Source: Parabacteroides sp. TM07-1AC (GTDB lineage Bacteria > Bacteroidota > Bacteroidia > Bacteroidales > Tannerellaceae). From it: a stretch of DNA of 64,000 bases. The stretch covers positions 62,227 to 126,226 of the forward strand of contig NZ_QUKD01000012.1 of assembly GCF_003480915.1 (NCBI RefSeq). The letters are read 5' to 3'. The notes below the pieces were generated by a model. The model saw only the letters and a program-made list of their open reading frames with translations, was not told the origin of the DNA and did not search any database. This document shows positions 1 through 6,903 of this stretch, piece after piece. The translations under genes and the position numbers were made by a program. How positions within the stretch are numbered: the first letter of the stretch is position 1; every line of letters starts with the position of its first letter.

Positions 1-711
1 CGTATCTGTATAGCCGGGAAGATAGCGAACTCAAGAGCTGTAATAGAGCGATTCAAGAGGGATCATATATCTTCTGATGAACAACTTTCTGTATTTCTAT
101 CAGCTTCTGAAAAATTGAAAAGATCGAAAAATCAAGCATTAACAGCAGATTCATCCGATAGCCTCAGAGGAATAGAAGGAGAAGCAGCAACAACCTATTT
201 CTCTGTCTTTAGTCAGATGATTATTGCTCAGCATGAAGATTTTCCTTTTAGCGGAAGAAACCGGAGACCGCCAAAAGATAAAGTAAATGCATTGTTATCG
301 TTTGTGTATACATTATTAAATCATGAGATCCAATCTGCATTAGAGTCTGTTGGACTTGATCCGTATGTTGGTTTTCTGCATACAGATCGTCCGGGTAGGG
401 CTGGGTTAGCGTTAGATATGATGGAGGAGCTGCGAGCTTATATGGCAGACAGGTTGGTTTTGTCATTGATTAATCGCAAACAAATTTCAGGCAAAGGTTT
501 TATCGAACATGGAGATAATGGAATTGTTATGAATGATGATGTCAGGAAAGAGGTTTTATCTGCCTGGCAAAAAAGAAAGAAGGAAACTATTATTCATCCA
601 TATTTGAATGAATCTGTTCCCATAGGACTGATTCCATATATCCAGGCAATGTTATTAGCCCGATTCCTGAGAAATGATTTAGATAATTATCCTGTCTTTT
701 TAATAAAATAG
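1..711 (+). CDS. cas1: CRISPR-associated endonuclease Cas1, type I-C (5' end outside window)
   Basis: Integrase subunit of the Cas1-Cas2 complex that inserts new spacers at the leader end of the array. The reading frame is open from base 1, so the N-terminal part lies outside the window. Visible Cas1 hallmarks are the helical segment containing DKVNALLSFVYTLL, the conserved His in GFLHTDRPGRAGLALDMMEE with acidic residues after it, and the basic C-terminus. It is followed 4 bases later by cas2 and then the array, the usual I-C order. The gene is AT-rich compared with cas3. The call is firm; the subtype is inferred from the repeat type and neighbours. Confidence 0.93.
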   Translation, partial: RICIAGKIANSRAVIERFKRDHISSDEQLSVFLSASEKLKRSKNQALTADSSDSLRGIEGEAATTYFSVFSQMIIAQHEDFPFSGRNRRPPKDKVNALLSFVYTLLNHEIQSALESVGLDPYVGFLHTDRPGRAGLALDMMEELRAYMADRLVLSLINRKQISGKGFIEHGDNGIVMNDDVRKEVLSAWQKRKKETIIHPYLNESVPIGLIPYIQAMLLARFLRNDLDNYPVFLIK

Positions 712-715
712 CAGT

Positions 716-1006
716 ATGTATGTTCTGGTCACATATGATGTAGAAACAATGACTCCTCAGGGACAACGCCGGTTACGACAAGTAGCACGACAGTGCATGA
801 ATTACGGGCAACGTGTTCAAAACTCCGTTTTTGAATGTTCTGTGTCTCCTACTCAGTTCACTGAATTAAGATTGAAACTATTAGATATTATAGATAGTAA
901 TAAAGATAGTATCCGTTTCTATTTCCTGGGTAATAATTACTCTAAAAGAGTCGAGTATATCGGAGTTGTCACGTCTTATAATGTAGAGGATGAGTTAATA
1001 ATTTAA
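716..1006 (+). CDS. cas2: CRISPR-associated protein Cas2, type I-C
   Basis: A 96-residue Cas2 that bridges two Cas1 dimers during spacer acquisition. It starts with the ferredoxin-like strand MYVLVTYDVET, whose Asp is typical of the family. The segment NYGQRVQNSVFECSVS matches I-C Cas2 proteins. It lies 4 bases after cas1, so the two are co-transcribed and probably co-translated. The length is normal and nothing is broken. Confidence 0.95.
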   Translation: MYVLVTYDVETMTPQGQRRLRQVARQCMNYGQRVQNSVFECSVSPTQFTELRLKLLDIIDSNKDSIRFYFLGNNYSKRVEYIGVVTSYNVEDELII

Positions 1007-1178
1007 GTCTCTGCGAACCTGAAGTGGTAACGGATATACAAGGATGTTCGCTATTTCTGATTTTCAGCATATTATATGCTTTACCTTTCGTTCCACCATA
1101 AAGAAATAAGACAGTAAATAAAGTTTCGCATAACAGCATATCTAATATGCTGTAAATGTTTGTGTTATTTATTATGGA
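1007..1178 (+). promoter_or_regulatory. CRISPR leader
   Basis: This 172-base AT-rich stretch between cas2 and the first full repeat has no coding potential. It contains two related dyads: GCATAT-T-ATATGC near 1067-1079 and CAGCATAT-CTA-ATATGCTG at 1134-1152. The second ends 26 bases before the first repeat. Position, composition and intact repeats beside it identify it as the leader, where the array promoter and the integration signal should lie. The dyads could be binding sites for a bending protein or a hairpin; this is inference. Confidence 0.75.
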
Positions 1179-1593
1179 GTCGTACCTTATGTAGGTACGT
1201 GGATTGAAACTCGTAAAGCGATCAATGCCTTGCGACGCTGATGGTCGTACCTTATGTAGGTACGTGGATTGAAACGATCGTGAACAGATGATCCGGGTCG
1301 TGGCGGGAAGTCGTACCTTATGTAGGTACGTGGATTGAAACTGGGCATCAGAGTTTGCACACTTACTCGGCAGTAAGTCGTACCTTATGTAGGTACGTGG
1401 ATTGAAACCTATCACAGCAAAAAGATTAAAAAAGCGGCTTAGGTCGTACCTTATGTAGGTACGTGGGTTGAAACAATGTAAATACTTAAGTCTTTTTTAT
1501 CACTCATGAGTCGTATCTTTTACGGGTACATGGATTGAAACTACAATAGGGAAGAGAGAGTATCGCTTTTATGTCGTAACTTATATAGGTACG
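1179..1593 (+). CRISPR. Type I-C CRISPR array, 6 repeats plus a degenerate terminal one
   Basis: The 32-base repeat begins GTCGTACCTT and ends GGATTGAAAC, the I-C type 3' end. Repeats start at 1179, 1244, 1310, 1377, 1443 and 1510; a partial one covers 1573-1593. The six spacers are 33, 34, 35, 34, 35 and 31 bases. The repeat folds as CGTACCT, loop TATGT, AGGTACG (7 bp). Repeat 5 has one change (GGGTTG), repeat 6 has six, and the last keeps only its 5' half. Decay therefore increases away from the leader, which fixes the + orientation. No spacer matches anything I could see in this window. Confidence 0.98.
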
Positions 1594-1628
1594 ACTTAAT
1601 TCATTTACCTATTTAAGGTTATTACCAT

Positions 1629-1659
1629 GTTTCAATCCACATACTTCGTAGAGTATGAC
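1629..1659 (-). repeat. Inverted, diverged CRISPR-like repeat downstream of cas3
   Basis: On the minus strand these 31 bases begin GTCATACTCT and end GTGGATTGAAAC, the same 3' end as the array repeats. The hairpin is kept although its bases differ: CATACT, loop CTACGA, AGTATG. In pairing terms the G-C of the array stem is replaced by A-U on both arms. It starts 36 bases after the cas3 stop codon, in the sense direction of cas3, so a read-through cas3 mRNA would carry it. The 33 bases that follow (1628 to 1596) are spacer-sized and run into the palindromic degenerate repeat at 1573-1595. Confidence 0.8.
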
Positions 1660-1695
1660 AAAACACCTCACAAAGAAACAAATCCAGTCCTTTCT

Positions 1696-3936
1696 TTATT
1701 CTATCAGCAACAGCTCTTCCGCCCAAGCCCCATCCAACACCAGTCCTGCCTGCGGATCATAGCTACTCGGATCCTCCAGAATGAAAACGCCCGAATACTC
1801 GATAACTTTGCCACTCCGTGCCAGCTCTTCAAAGTCCCACTTTTTCACAGAGACACTATATTGCTGTAACTTGCGTAATAGCCAAAACTCCGGACCTTTT
1901 TCTTTCAACTCCCTAATAAGATCTGCGCCATCACCATAATTGACCAGGATGGAAACAGAGTTCTTATCATCAATCAGGCAGAACTTCTCGGCAGCAGTTG
2001 CAAACATAAAGTTCATTTCTGCAAAACCTTTATATAACAAACCTTTTATATCTGCTTTATCAAAGGTATTACAACCACCATAAAAGAGCGTAAAATAACG
2101 AGCCATAACAGCCGGATCAAACAAATCCGTACGATCAGACACCCGAAGCAATTCTCTCAAGGCAGTAGCTCCCTTCCCCATCAGACCACGTAAAAGAGTA
2201 TTCTCTAAATTAAAGACAAAAACCTGACCTAATTGACCCGTATGATTCAGTTTACCTTCCCGATTACACCGGCCTGCCGCCTGTATGACAGAATCCAATC
2301 CGGCAAAAGCCCGGTATACCACAGGAAAATCAATATCTACACCGGCTTCCACCAGTTGCGTGCTAATCACCCGAACCGGCTCATTGTTCTTCAGCTTTTC
2401 TTTTATCAATTTGATCACCTTCATTATATGTGCGGAACACATCATACGGGACAAGTGTAAAGTTCCTTTTGGCATCCTTTGATAAAGCTCCCGAGCCTCC
2501 TTACGGGTATTAACGATACAGAGCACACATTCGTAGCCGGTCAGTTCGTCGGCCAGATCATCGAAAGTCGTTGTCGACTCCGGCCAGTGTAATTCCACAC
2601 GCTTAAAAGCTTCGAACAGATTTTCATGGGCAGAAGTTATTTCCTCAACCGGACTCTTCAATCCGTTAAAAGCCTCTTGCCCCGTACCGATACGACCGCT
2701 GAATACGGGCAACGTAGCGGTAGTAAACAGAACACTCACCTTGAAAACAGATTGCAAACCTTGTAAAACCTCCAACACCGGTCGCAGAAATTCGACCGGC
2801 AACATCTGTGCCTCATCCAAAATAACAATAGAATTACAGATATTATGAAGTTTCCGGCATCTCGAACTTCTACAGGCATACAATGACTCGAAGAACTGTA
2901 CATTGGTGGTTACAACAATAGGAGCATCCCAGTTTTCCGTTGCCAGCAAAGAAGCCGACCGTTCATCCAGCCTATCCACCTGCAAATTACTATGATGCTC
3001 CACCACATTTTCTTCTCCGAAGATTTTGCGTAATACAGCTGCCGTTTGCACAATAATGCTGGTGTAAGGGATAACGACTATAATCCGATCCTTTTTATAA
3101 CGAACCGCATGATCTAAAGCCCAGGCCATCGAAGCCAACGTCTTTCCTCCACCCGTGGGCACCGTCAGACTGAAAAAGCCGGGGAGATCTTTTGCCTTCT
3201 CCCGACAACGGGACAAAATAGAAGCTCTCTTTTCATTGATAAAAGAAGAGGGAGCCTTCACCGACAACTCTTCCATGTGTTTATCAAAACGAATTTTCAG
3301 CTCTTGCAAACTATCGTACTTCCCTCTACGCCCTGCCTGGTCAGGCATCATAAACTGCTCCGTATCCAAATAATCGGCATCTACCAAACAAGAAAACAAC
3401 ATACGTATCCACAGATGAAACTCCTTTTCCGGATCACTCAATGCCGGAGCTTCCAGAGGTAGCAATTCTTCCAGTACTTCCACCGGAGCATCCTTTCGCA
3501 TCTCCTCGCAGCACGACTCCTTTTGATAACGCCGGCTCATATTCGCATCTCCGTCCGAAACCCAATCCAGTAAACCAGAGTGATGTCCGGCAATACAATA
3601 GGACAACGGAGGATAACAATGTGGCAATCTCATCTTCGCCCAAATAGCTCCCGCTGTCGAATGATCCGGCTTATTCATTGGCTTCTTACTCTCTCCGGTC
3701 ATCCCGGAGGCATTACGAATATACGGCTGAAATTCATCTGCGGTATACTTTCCCAAATCGTGCCATACCCCGGCCTGTTTACCCCAGCCGGAAGCTCCAA
3801 ATACGGATGCAAAAGATTCACTTAATACGGATGTCCCTGTCAAATGCTCCTGCAATGTTTGAATTTTGAAAGATTCTTCATCCTTCCGGACATGGGCTAT
3901 AAAGACATTTTCATCTCCAACTTCTTTCATACACAA
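1696..3936 (-). CDS. cas3: CRISPR-associated helicase/nuclease Cas3
   Basis: The effector nuclease-helicase recruited by Cascade to degrade target DNA. The N-terminal HD nuclease shows WHDLGKY (His59-Asp60), DHS (91-92) and AGHHSG (118-119). The SF2 helicase shows PTGGGKT (260-266), DEAQ (374-377), the motif III-like TTATLP, the later motif STQLVEAGVDIDFP and QAAGRCNREG. Its 746 residues are full length for I-C. It runs towards the array on the opposite strand from cas1-cas2, whereas I-C loci usually have cas3 first in the cas operon. Its codons look more GC-rich than those of cas1-cas2. Cas5, Cas8c, Cas7 and Cas4 are not in the window and are presumably upstream of cas1. Confidence 0.96.
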   Translation of the reverse strand: MCMKEVGDENVFIAHVRKDEESFKIQTLQEHLTGTSVLSESFASVFGASGWGKQAGVWHDLGKYTADEFQPYIRNASGMTGESKKPMNKPDHSTAGAIWAKMRLPHCYPPLSYCIAGHHSGLLDWVSDGDANMSRRYQKESCCEEMRKDAPVEVLEELLPLEAPALSDPEKEFHLWIRMLFSCLVDADYLDTEQFMMPDQAGRRGKYDSLQELKIRFDKHMEELSVKAPSSFINEKRASILSRCREKAKDLPGFFSLTVPTGGGKTLASMAWALDHAVRYKKDRIIVVIPYTSIIVQTAAVLRKIFGEENVVEHHSNLQVDRLDERSASLLATENWDAPIVVTTNVQFFESLYACRSSRCRKLHNICNSIVILDEAQMLPVEFLRPVLEVLQGLQSVFKVSVLFTTATLPVFSGRIGTGQEAFNGLKSPVEEITSAHENLFEAFKRVELHWPESTTTFDDLADELTGYECVLCIVNTRKEARELYQRMPKGTLHLSRMMCSAHIMKVIKLIKEKLKNNEPVRVISTQLVEAGVDIDFPVVYRAFAGLDSVIQAAGRCNREGKLNHTGQLGQVFVFNLENTLLRGLMGKGATALRELLRVSDRTDLFDPAVMARYFTLFYGGCNTFDKADIKGLLYKGFAEMNFMFATAAEKFCLIDDKNSVSILVNYGDGADLIRELKEKGPEFWLLRKLQQYSVSVKKWDFEELARSGKVIEYSGVFILEDPSSYDPQAGLVLDGAWAEELLLIE

Positions 3937-3977
3937 AGTTTTATTCTTTTATTTGTTATTTGCAATACTAAACCATA

Positions 3978-3985
3978 CAAAGCTA
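3978..3985 (-). promoter_or_regulatory. Putative -7 box for cas3
   Basis: The minus strand reads TAGCTTTG, matching the Bacteroidales TAnnTTTG -7 element, 42 bases upstream of the cas3 ATG. A TTTG that could act as the -33 box falls about 23 bases further upstream, inside the neighbouring 47-bp inverted repeat. That spacing is a little long. If real, cas3 transcription depends partly on the end of the adjacent element. Confidence 0.35.
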
Positions 3986-4004
3986 TGTTACAATAATTTA
4001 CAGC

Positions 4005-4051
4005 ATTGCAAACACCTTATTCGTTTGCAATGCCGTTTGTCATCTGTCATA
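4005..4051. repeat. Left 47-bp inverted repeat with internal hairpin
   Basis: Contains an 11-bp perfect stem, GCATTGCAAAC (4003-4013) with GTTTGCAATGC (4023-4033), around a 9-base loop, then TTTGTCATCTGTCATA up to 4051. Its reverse complement is the repeat at 6155-6201. It begins directly after the primase stop codon, so on the minus strand it is also the first structure in that transcript's 3' end, but no T-run follows as in an intrinsic terminator. Confidence 0.85.
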
Positions 4052-4053
4052 CA

Positions 4054-6126
4054 TCATTCATTCTTTACAACTGAATAACACGTTCCTTTCATAGTACGCC
4101 GCGAAGGTATTTTGTTTTTCTGGAGCAAACGACCGAAGTAAGTCAACCGCTTGTTTCCCAACTTCACTCCACTTTTAGCCTGCAAATATTGAAGAATTTC
4201 AATTGCAGAAAGACTTTCACAGACCTCGTCGGGATGTGCCGCACGAAAATACTGTAGGAATAACTGCTCTTCTACCGGAAGTTGCTGAAAAGCCTCGTTG
4301 CTTTTTGTCGTTGAAAACTCCTCTTCCGAAGTAAACCAATAACGTTCGCCAGCCGCCAAAGCAGCAGAAGCCTGTGCATAAAGCTGCTCGTAATTAATTG
4401 AAGCGGTATTGTCGATCGTCCCCGTTATGTCGATACAGATAAAACGCCGGCTTCCGGTCGGATCGGTCAACAAATCATAATTATTGCAGGTCGCTATAAA
4501 AGAGGCATAACGATGTAAAGCCTGAACACTTCGCTTATAAGGCTGCCGGGCATTCACTACCGGCTTCTGAAGCACATGCTTCAGAAAACTCTGATAACCG
4601 GAACTGACCGAGTCGAACTCATCAATGTTTATCAGTGCAAAGCGGGTAAGCAATAACTCTGCATCACGTTTATTTCCAAAATCGATACTGTCCGTATAAT
4701 ACATACGCAAAGTCGGCGGCAACAAATTCCGGCACCACGTCGATTTGCCGCATCCCTGTGGACCGACCAGCAAAGGCAACGAACTATTAGCATGCAAATG
4801 ATCGCGCCGACGCCAATGTGCCACCATACTCAAAAACCAGATATAAAACAGATTACGCCACGCCGGATTATCCGTCGGCAACGTATCTGCCAATGCCCGG
4901 ATGTGATCTTTACCATCCCAGGCCGGCAGATAATCCAGAAAATCTTCCAGCGGATGGAAAACCGGAATCCGGTCTGAGTAGATATAACGTTTCACATCCC
5001 TATCCCATAAAGCCAGCCCTTCCGCTTGCGCGTTAAGCCCGATACTGTTCAATACCGTTTCGGTAACCGGGGCAAAATGAATATAAAAGGAACCTCTTGC
5101 CCGAAACTCCACTTCGCCGGACAGCATATTCCGTCGAAACTCGTAACGCCGCTTCATAAACTCATTCGTTTTCACAGACAATAATTGCTCGGGAGCAACA
5201 GCCGGTTTCTTTCCGAAGTTCTTCGACAACTGATAAGTCGTATGAATCATATCCCTTACCTCTTCTTCAAAAATAGACAAATACTGATAAACCATTGTCC
5301 AGCGTACGACATCTTCTTCGGGAATACCGGAATGAAAACAGTTTTCAGCCAACCTGACAAGAAAAGGTCTGAGCTCTTTTCCCTCATCCAGTCCTCCGGT
5401 TTTATCCAAAGCGTCCTGCATACAGGCATTATAAAAACGGGAAATGATACGACTACGGTCGTAACCGGGCATCATACGCAGCAAAGGATCTTCATATTCC
5501 CCGACCACTTCCCGGTAAGTCGCTTCCGCCGGCATTTGTAAAGGTTGTTCCTGTGTAAGTGGGATAGCCTGAGGATTATAATACAGCTCCGGATCATACG
5601 AATGCCGGCAACCCTGATCCAGTACCGGCTTTTTCTGTTCTATATCCCGATTCAACTGAGCCTGGTAATAATTCACTGCACGCCGATAAGCTGCCGCATG
5701 AAAATATTCAGCCAGTTCTTTCGTCTGCGGCAGTGAGCCGTCCGGCAAAACGAAAGGTACCAGAATTTTTACGCTCTTTCCGCTTGAACCGGCAAAAGCA
5801 GCCAGCGTTTGCGGAGCCTGCGAGGCCAATGTTTTTATTTTCAAGACCTCCTGCCGATCAGCCAAGCGGTCGACTTCCACCAGGATCAATCCGTTATAAG
5901 CCCGAAACTCCAAATTATTTTGTTTTCCCCGAAATACCGCGGCAAACAATAATACCGGAATTTTACCTGCATGTATATTCCTGTCGCAAGGCATCGAAGA
6001 AGATAATAACTCCCGCAGGTTATTTACTTCCCGGCTTTGTTCACCGGTCTCTATTGCAGCCATAACTGCTGATAATTCTATATTTTTCAACGACTTACCA
6101 TCGCCCTTTATTTGTGTAATTTTCAT
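4054..6126 (-). CDS. BT4734/BF3469-family protein: VirE N-terminal (primase-like) domain plus VirE-type P-loop ATPase
   Basis: A 690-residue protein. The N-terminal region (about residues 1-180, with AYNGLILVEVDRL and FAGSSGKSVKILVPF) is the BT4734-like, primase-type domain. The C-terminal half is a VirE/SF3-like helicase with GPQGCGKST near residue 455 and a Walker B-like NIDEFD near 502. Such proteins act on DNA replication or mobilisation of Bacteroidales elements. I chose the ATG giving MKITQIKGDG; a start at 6189 would put 21 extra residues partly inside the flanking repeat. It shares orientation with the HU gene upstream, a pairing I recall from other Bacteroidales loci. The biochemical role is inferred. 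Confidence 0.85.
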   Translation of the reverse strand: MKITQIKGDGKSLKNIELSAVMAAIETGEQSREVNNLRELLSSSMPCDRNIHAGKIPVLLFAAVFRGKQNNLEFRAYNGLILVEVDRLADRQEVLKIKTLASQAPQTLAAFAGSSGKSVKILVPFVLPDGSLPQTKELAEYFHAAAYRRAVNYYQAQLNRDIEQKKPVLDQGCRHSYDPELYYNPQAIPLTQEQPLQMPAEATYREVVGEYEDPLLRMMPGYDRSRIISRFYNACMQDALDKTGGLDEGKELRPFLVRLAENCFHSGIPEEDVVRWTMVYQYLSIFEEEVRDMIHTTYQLSKNFGKKPAVAPEQLLSVKTNEFMKRRYEFRRNMLSGEVEFRARGSFYIHFAPVTETVLNSIGLNAQAEGLALWDRDVKRYIYSDRIPVFHPLEDFLDYLPAWDGKDHIRALADTLPTDNPAWRNLFYIWFLSMVAHWRRRDHLHANSSLPLLVGPQGCGKSTWCRNLLPPTLRMYYTDSIDFGNKRDAELLLTRFALINIDEFDSVSSGYQSFLKHVLQKPVVNARQPYKRSVQALHRYASFIATCNNYDLLTDPTGSRRFICIDITGTIDNTASINYEQLYAQASAALAAGERYWFTSEEEFSTTKSNEAFQQLPVEEQLFLQYFRAAHPDEVCESLSAIEILQYLQAKSGVKLGNKRLTYFGRLLQKNKIPSRRTMKGTCYSVVKNE

Positions 6127-6154
6127 TCTTAGCCCTATAAGTTCAACAATTCCA

Positions 6155-6201
6155 TATGACAGATGACAAATGCCATTGCAAACAAACAAGGCGTTTGCAA
6201 T
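6155..6201. repeat. Right 47-bp inverted repeat with internal hairpin
   Basis: Starts TATGACAGATGACAAA, then ATTGCAAAC (6175-6183), a 9-base loop and GTTTGCAAT (6193-6201). It pairs with 4005-4051 at 42 of 47 positions. Three of the five differences fall in the hairpin loop, so the stem is better kept than the loop. It sits in the 5' region of the primase gene and could also influence its expression. Confidence 0.85.
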
Positions 6202-6283
6202 AGTATATCCTACTCAAGTACATACAATTACAGGAAAATATGACAAATAACAAATACTTTCCCAAAACTTTATGTATAAACGA

Positions 6284-6670
6284 TTATTTCAGCTTCGTAA
6301 ACTCTATATCGCTCAGCTTTTCTTTTAGTTTCGGACTGGGTTTAAAGCTGATACTTTTCAATTTGATGGACTCGGCACGTACCTTGGAAGGAACTTCCAC
6401 CTCCCGGTTCGGTTGGGCGGTGATACTGAACGTGCCCAAACCGTCTATCGTAACGGTGTAACCATCTTTCAGATGAAATGCGATCATACGGGTCAGGTTT
6501 TCGATCATCCCTTTCACCTCTCCGTAGTTGAAGGTGCTCATATCGGCCATCTGATTGGCCAAAGCATCGAGATTTACATTACCGTAACTTACGGTGGTTA
6601 CTGAGTACTTCACCTGCTCTTTGTCGGTGATATTGTCATTGATTTTCGTGAGTTTGTACCTTACAGCCAT
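6284..6670 (-). CDS. HU-related DNA-binding protein (TIGR01201 type)
   Basis: A 128-residue member of the Bacteroidales HU/IHF-like group. It has an N-terminal extension (MAVRYKLTKINDN), a helical dimerisation part, and the HU beta-arm core seen in VTIDGLGTFSITAQ. It would bend or coat DNA. It precedes the primase gene by about 160 bases on the same strand and follows an iteron block. That suggests a nucleoprotein structure at the iterons or at the inverted repeats of the primase element. Length and motif are clear; the partnership is inference. Confidence 0.88.
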   Translation of the reverse strand: MAVRYKLTKINDNITDKEQVKYSVTTVSYGNVNLDALANQMADMSTFNYGEVKGMIENLTRMIAFHLKDGYTVTIDGLGTFSITAQPNREVEVPSKVRAESIKLKSISFKPSPKLKEKLSDIEFTKLK

Positions 6671-6748
6671 GCGGTTCCCTTTCTTTTAGATTTAATATTA
6701 CTACTAGTTATGTCAAAGGTTACTACCTTTTATCTCTTTAGTCACTAG

Positions 6749-6850
6749 TTAGTAATACTACCCTGTACAGGATAATTGAATAGGGTGTACAGGGTGGCTT
6801 GGCAAGGTGTACAGGATAGTCAGCCAGGGTGTACAGGATGATATTACTAA
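6749..6850. repeat. Four 22-bp phased iterons framed by a 9-bp inverted repeat
   Basis: The core TGTACAGGRT occurs at 6764, 6786, 6808 and 6830, exactly 22 bp apart. The first copy lies in the perfect palindrome CCTGTACAGG. The block is framed by TTAGTAATA (6749-6757) and its inverse TATTACTAA (6842-6850). Nearby ACTAGTTA is repeated at 6703 and 6744. All cores therefore lie on one face of the helix, about 95-170 bases upstream of the HU start. This is the layout of a multimeric operator or an iteron-type origin. Which one cannot be told from sequence. Confidence 0.85.
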
Positions 6851-6903
6851 GTAAGGACTAAAGGTATAAAATATAAGGAGATACACAATAGTTTGTGGGA
6901 AGT

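Larger units (their letters stand above)
4005..6201. mobile_element. Candidate single-gene element bounded by 47-bp inverted repeats
   Basis: The primase/helicase gene is tightly enclosed by two 47-bp inverted repeats (4005-4051 and 6155-6201), identical at 42 of 47 positions without gaps. The stop codon lies 2 bases from the left repeat, and the chosen start codon 28 bases inside the right one. I found no clear target-site duplication (bases outside read CAGC on the left and AGTA on the right). No transposase is present, so movement would need help in trans. The repeats might instead be recognition sites for the encoded primase. The boundaries are directly visible; mobility is inference. Confidence 0.5.

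Noticed and set aside
969..1415. Open frame on the minus strand across the CRISPR array with a repeated FQSTYLHKVR phrase
   Set aside because: The repeated phrase is just the translation of the CRISPR repeats; it is not a protein gene.
1211..1572. Self-targeting spacers
   Set aside because: I compared the six spacers by eye with this window and found no match; a full genome search was not possible.
4003..4033. Hairpin as a plain intrinsic terminator of the primase gene
   Set aside because: No T-run follows on the minus strand and an inverted copy sits at the other end of the gene, so a terminator alone does not explain it.
6149..6189. Start of the primase at 6189 rather than 6126
   Set aside because: It would encode the first residues from the inverted repeat; the family-like sequence begins at MKITQIKGDG.
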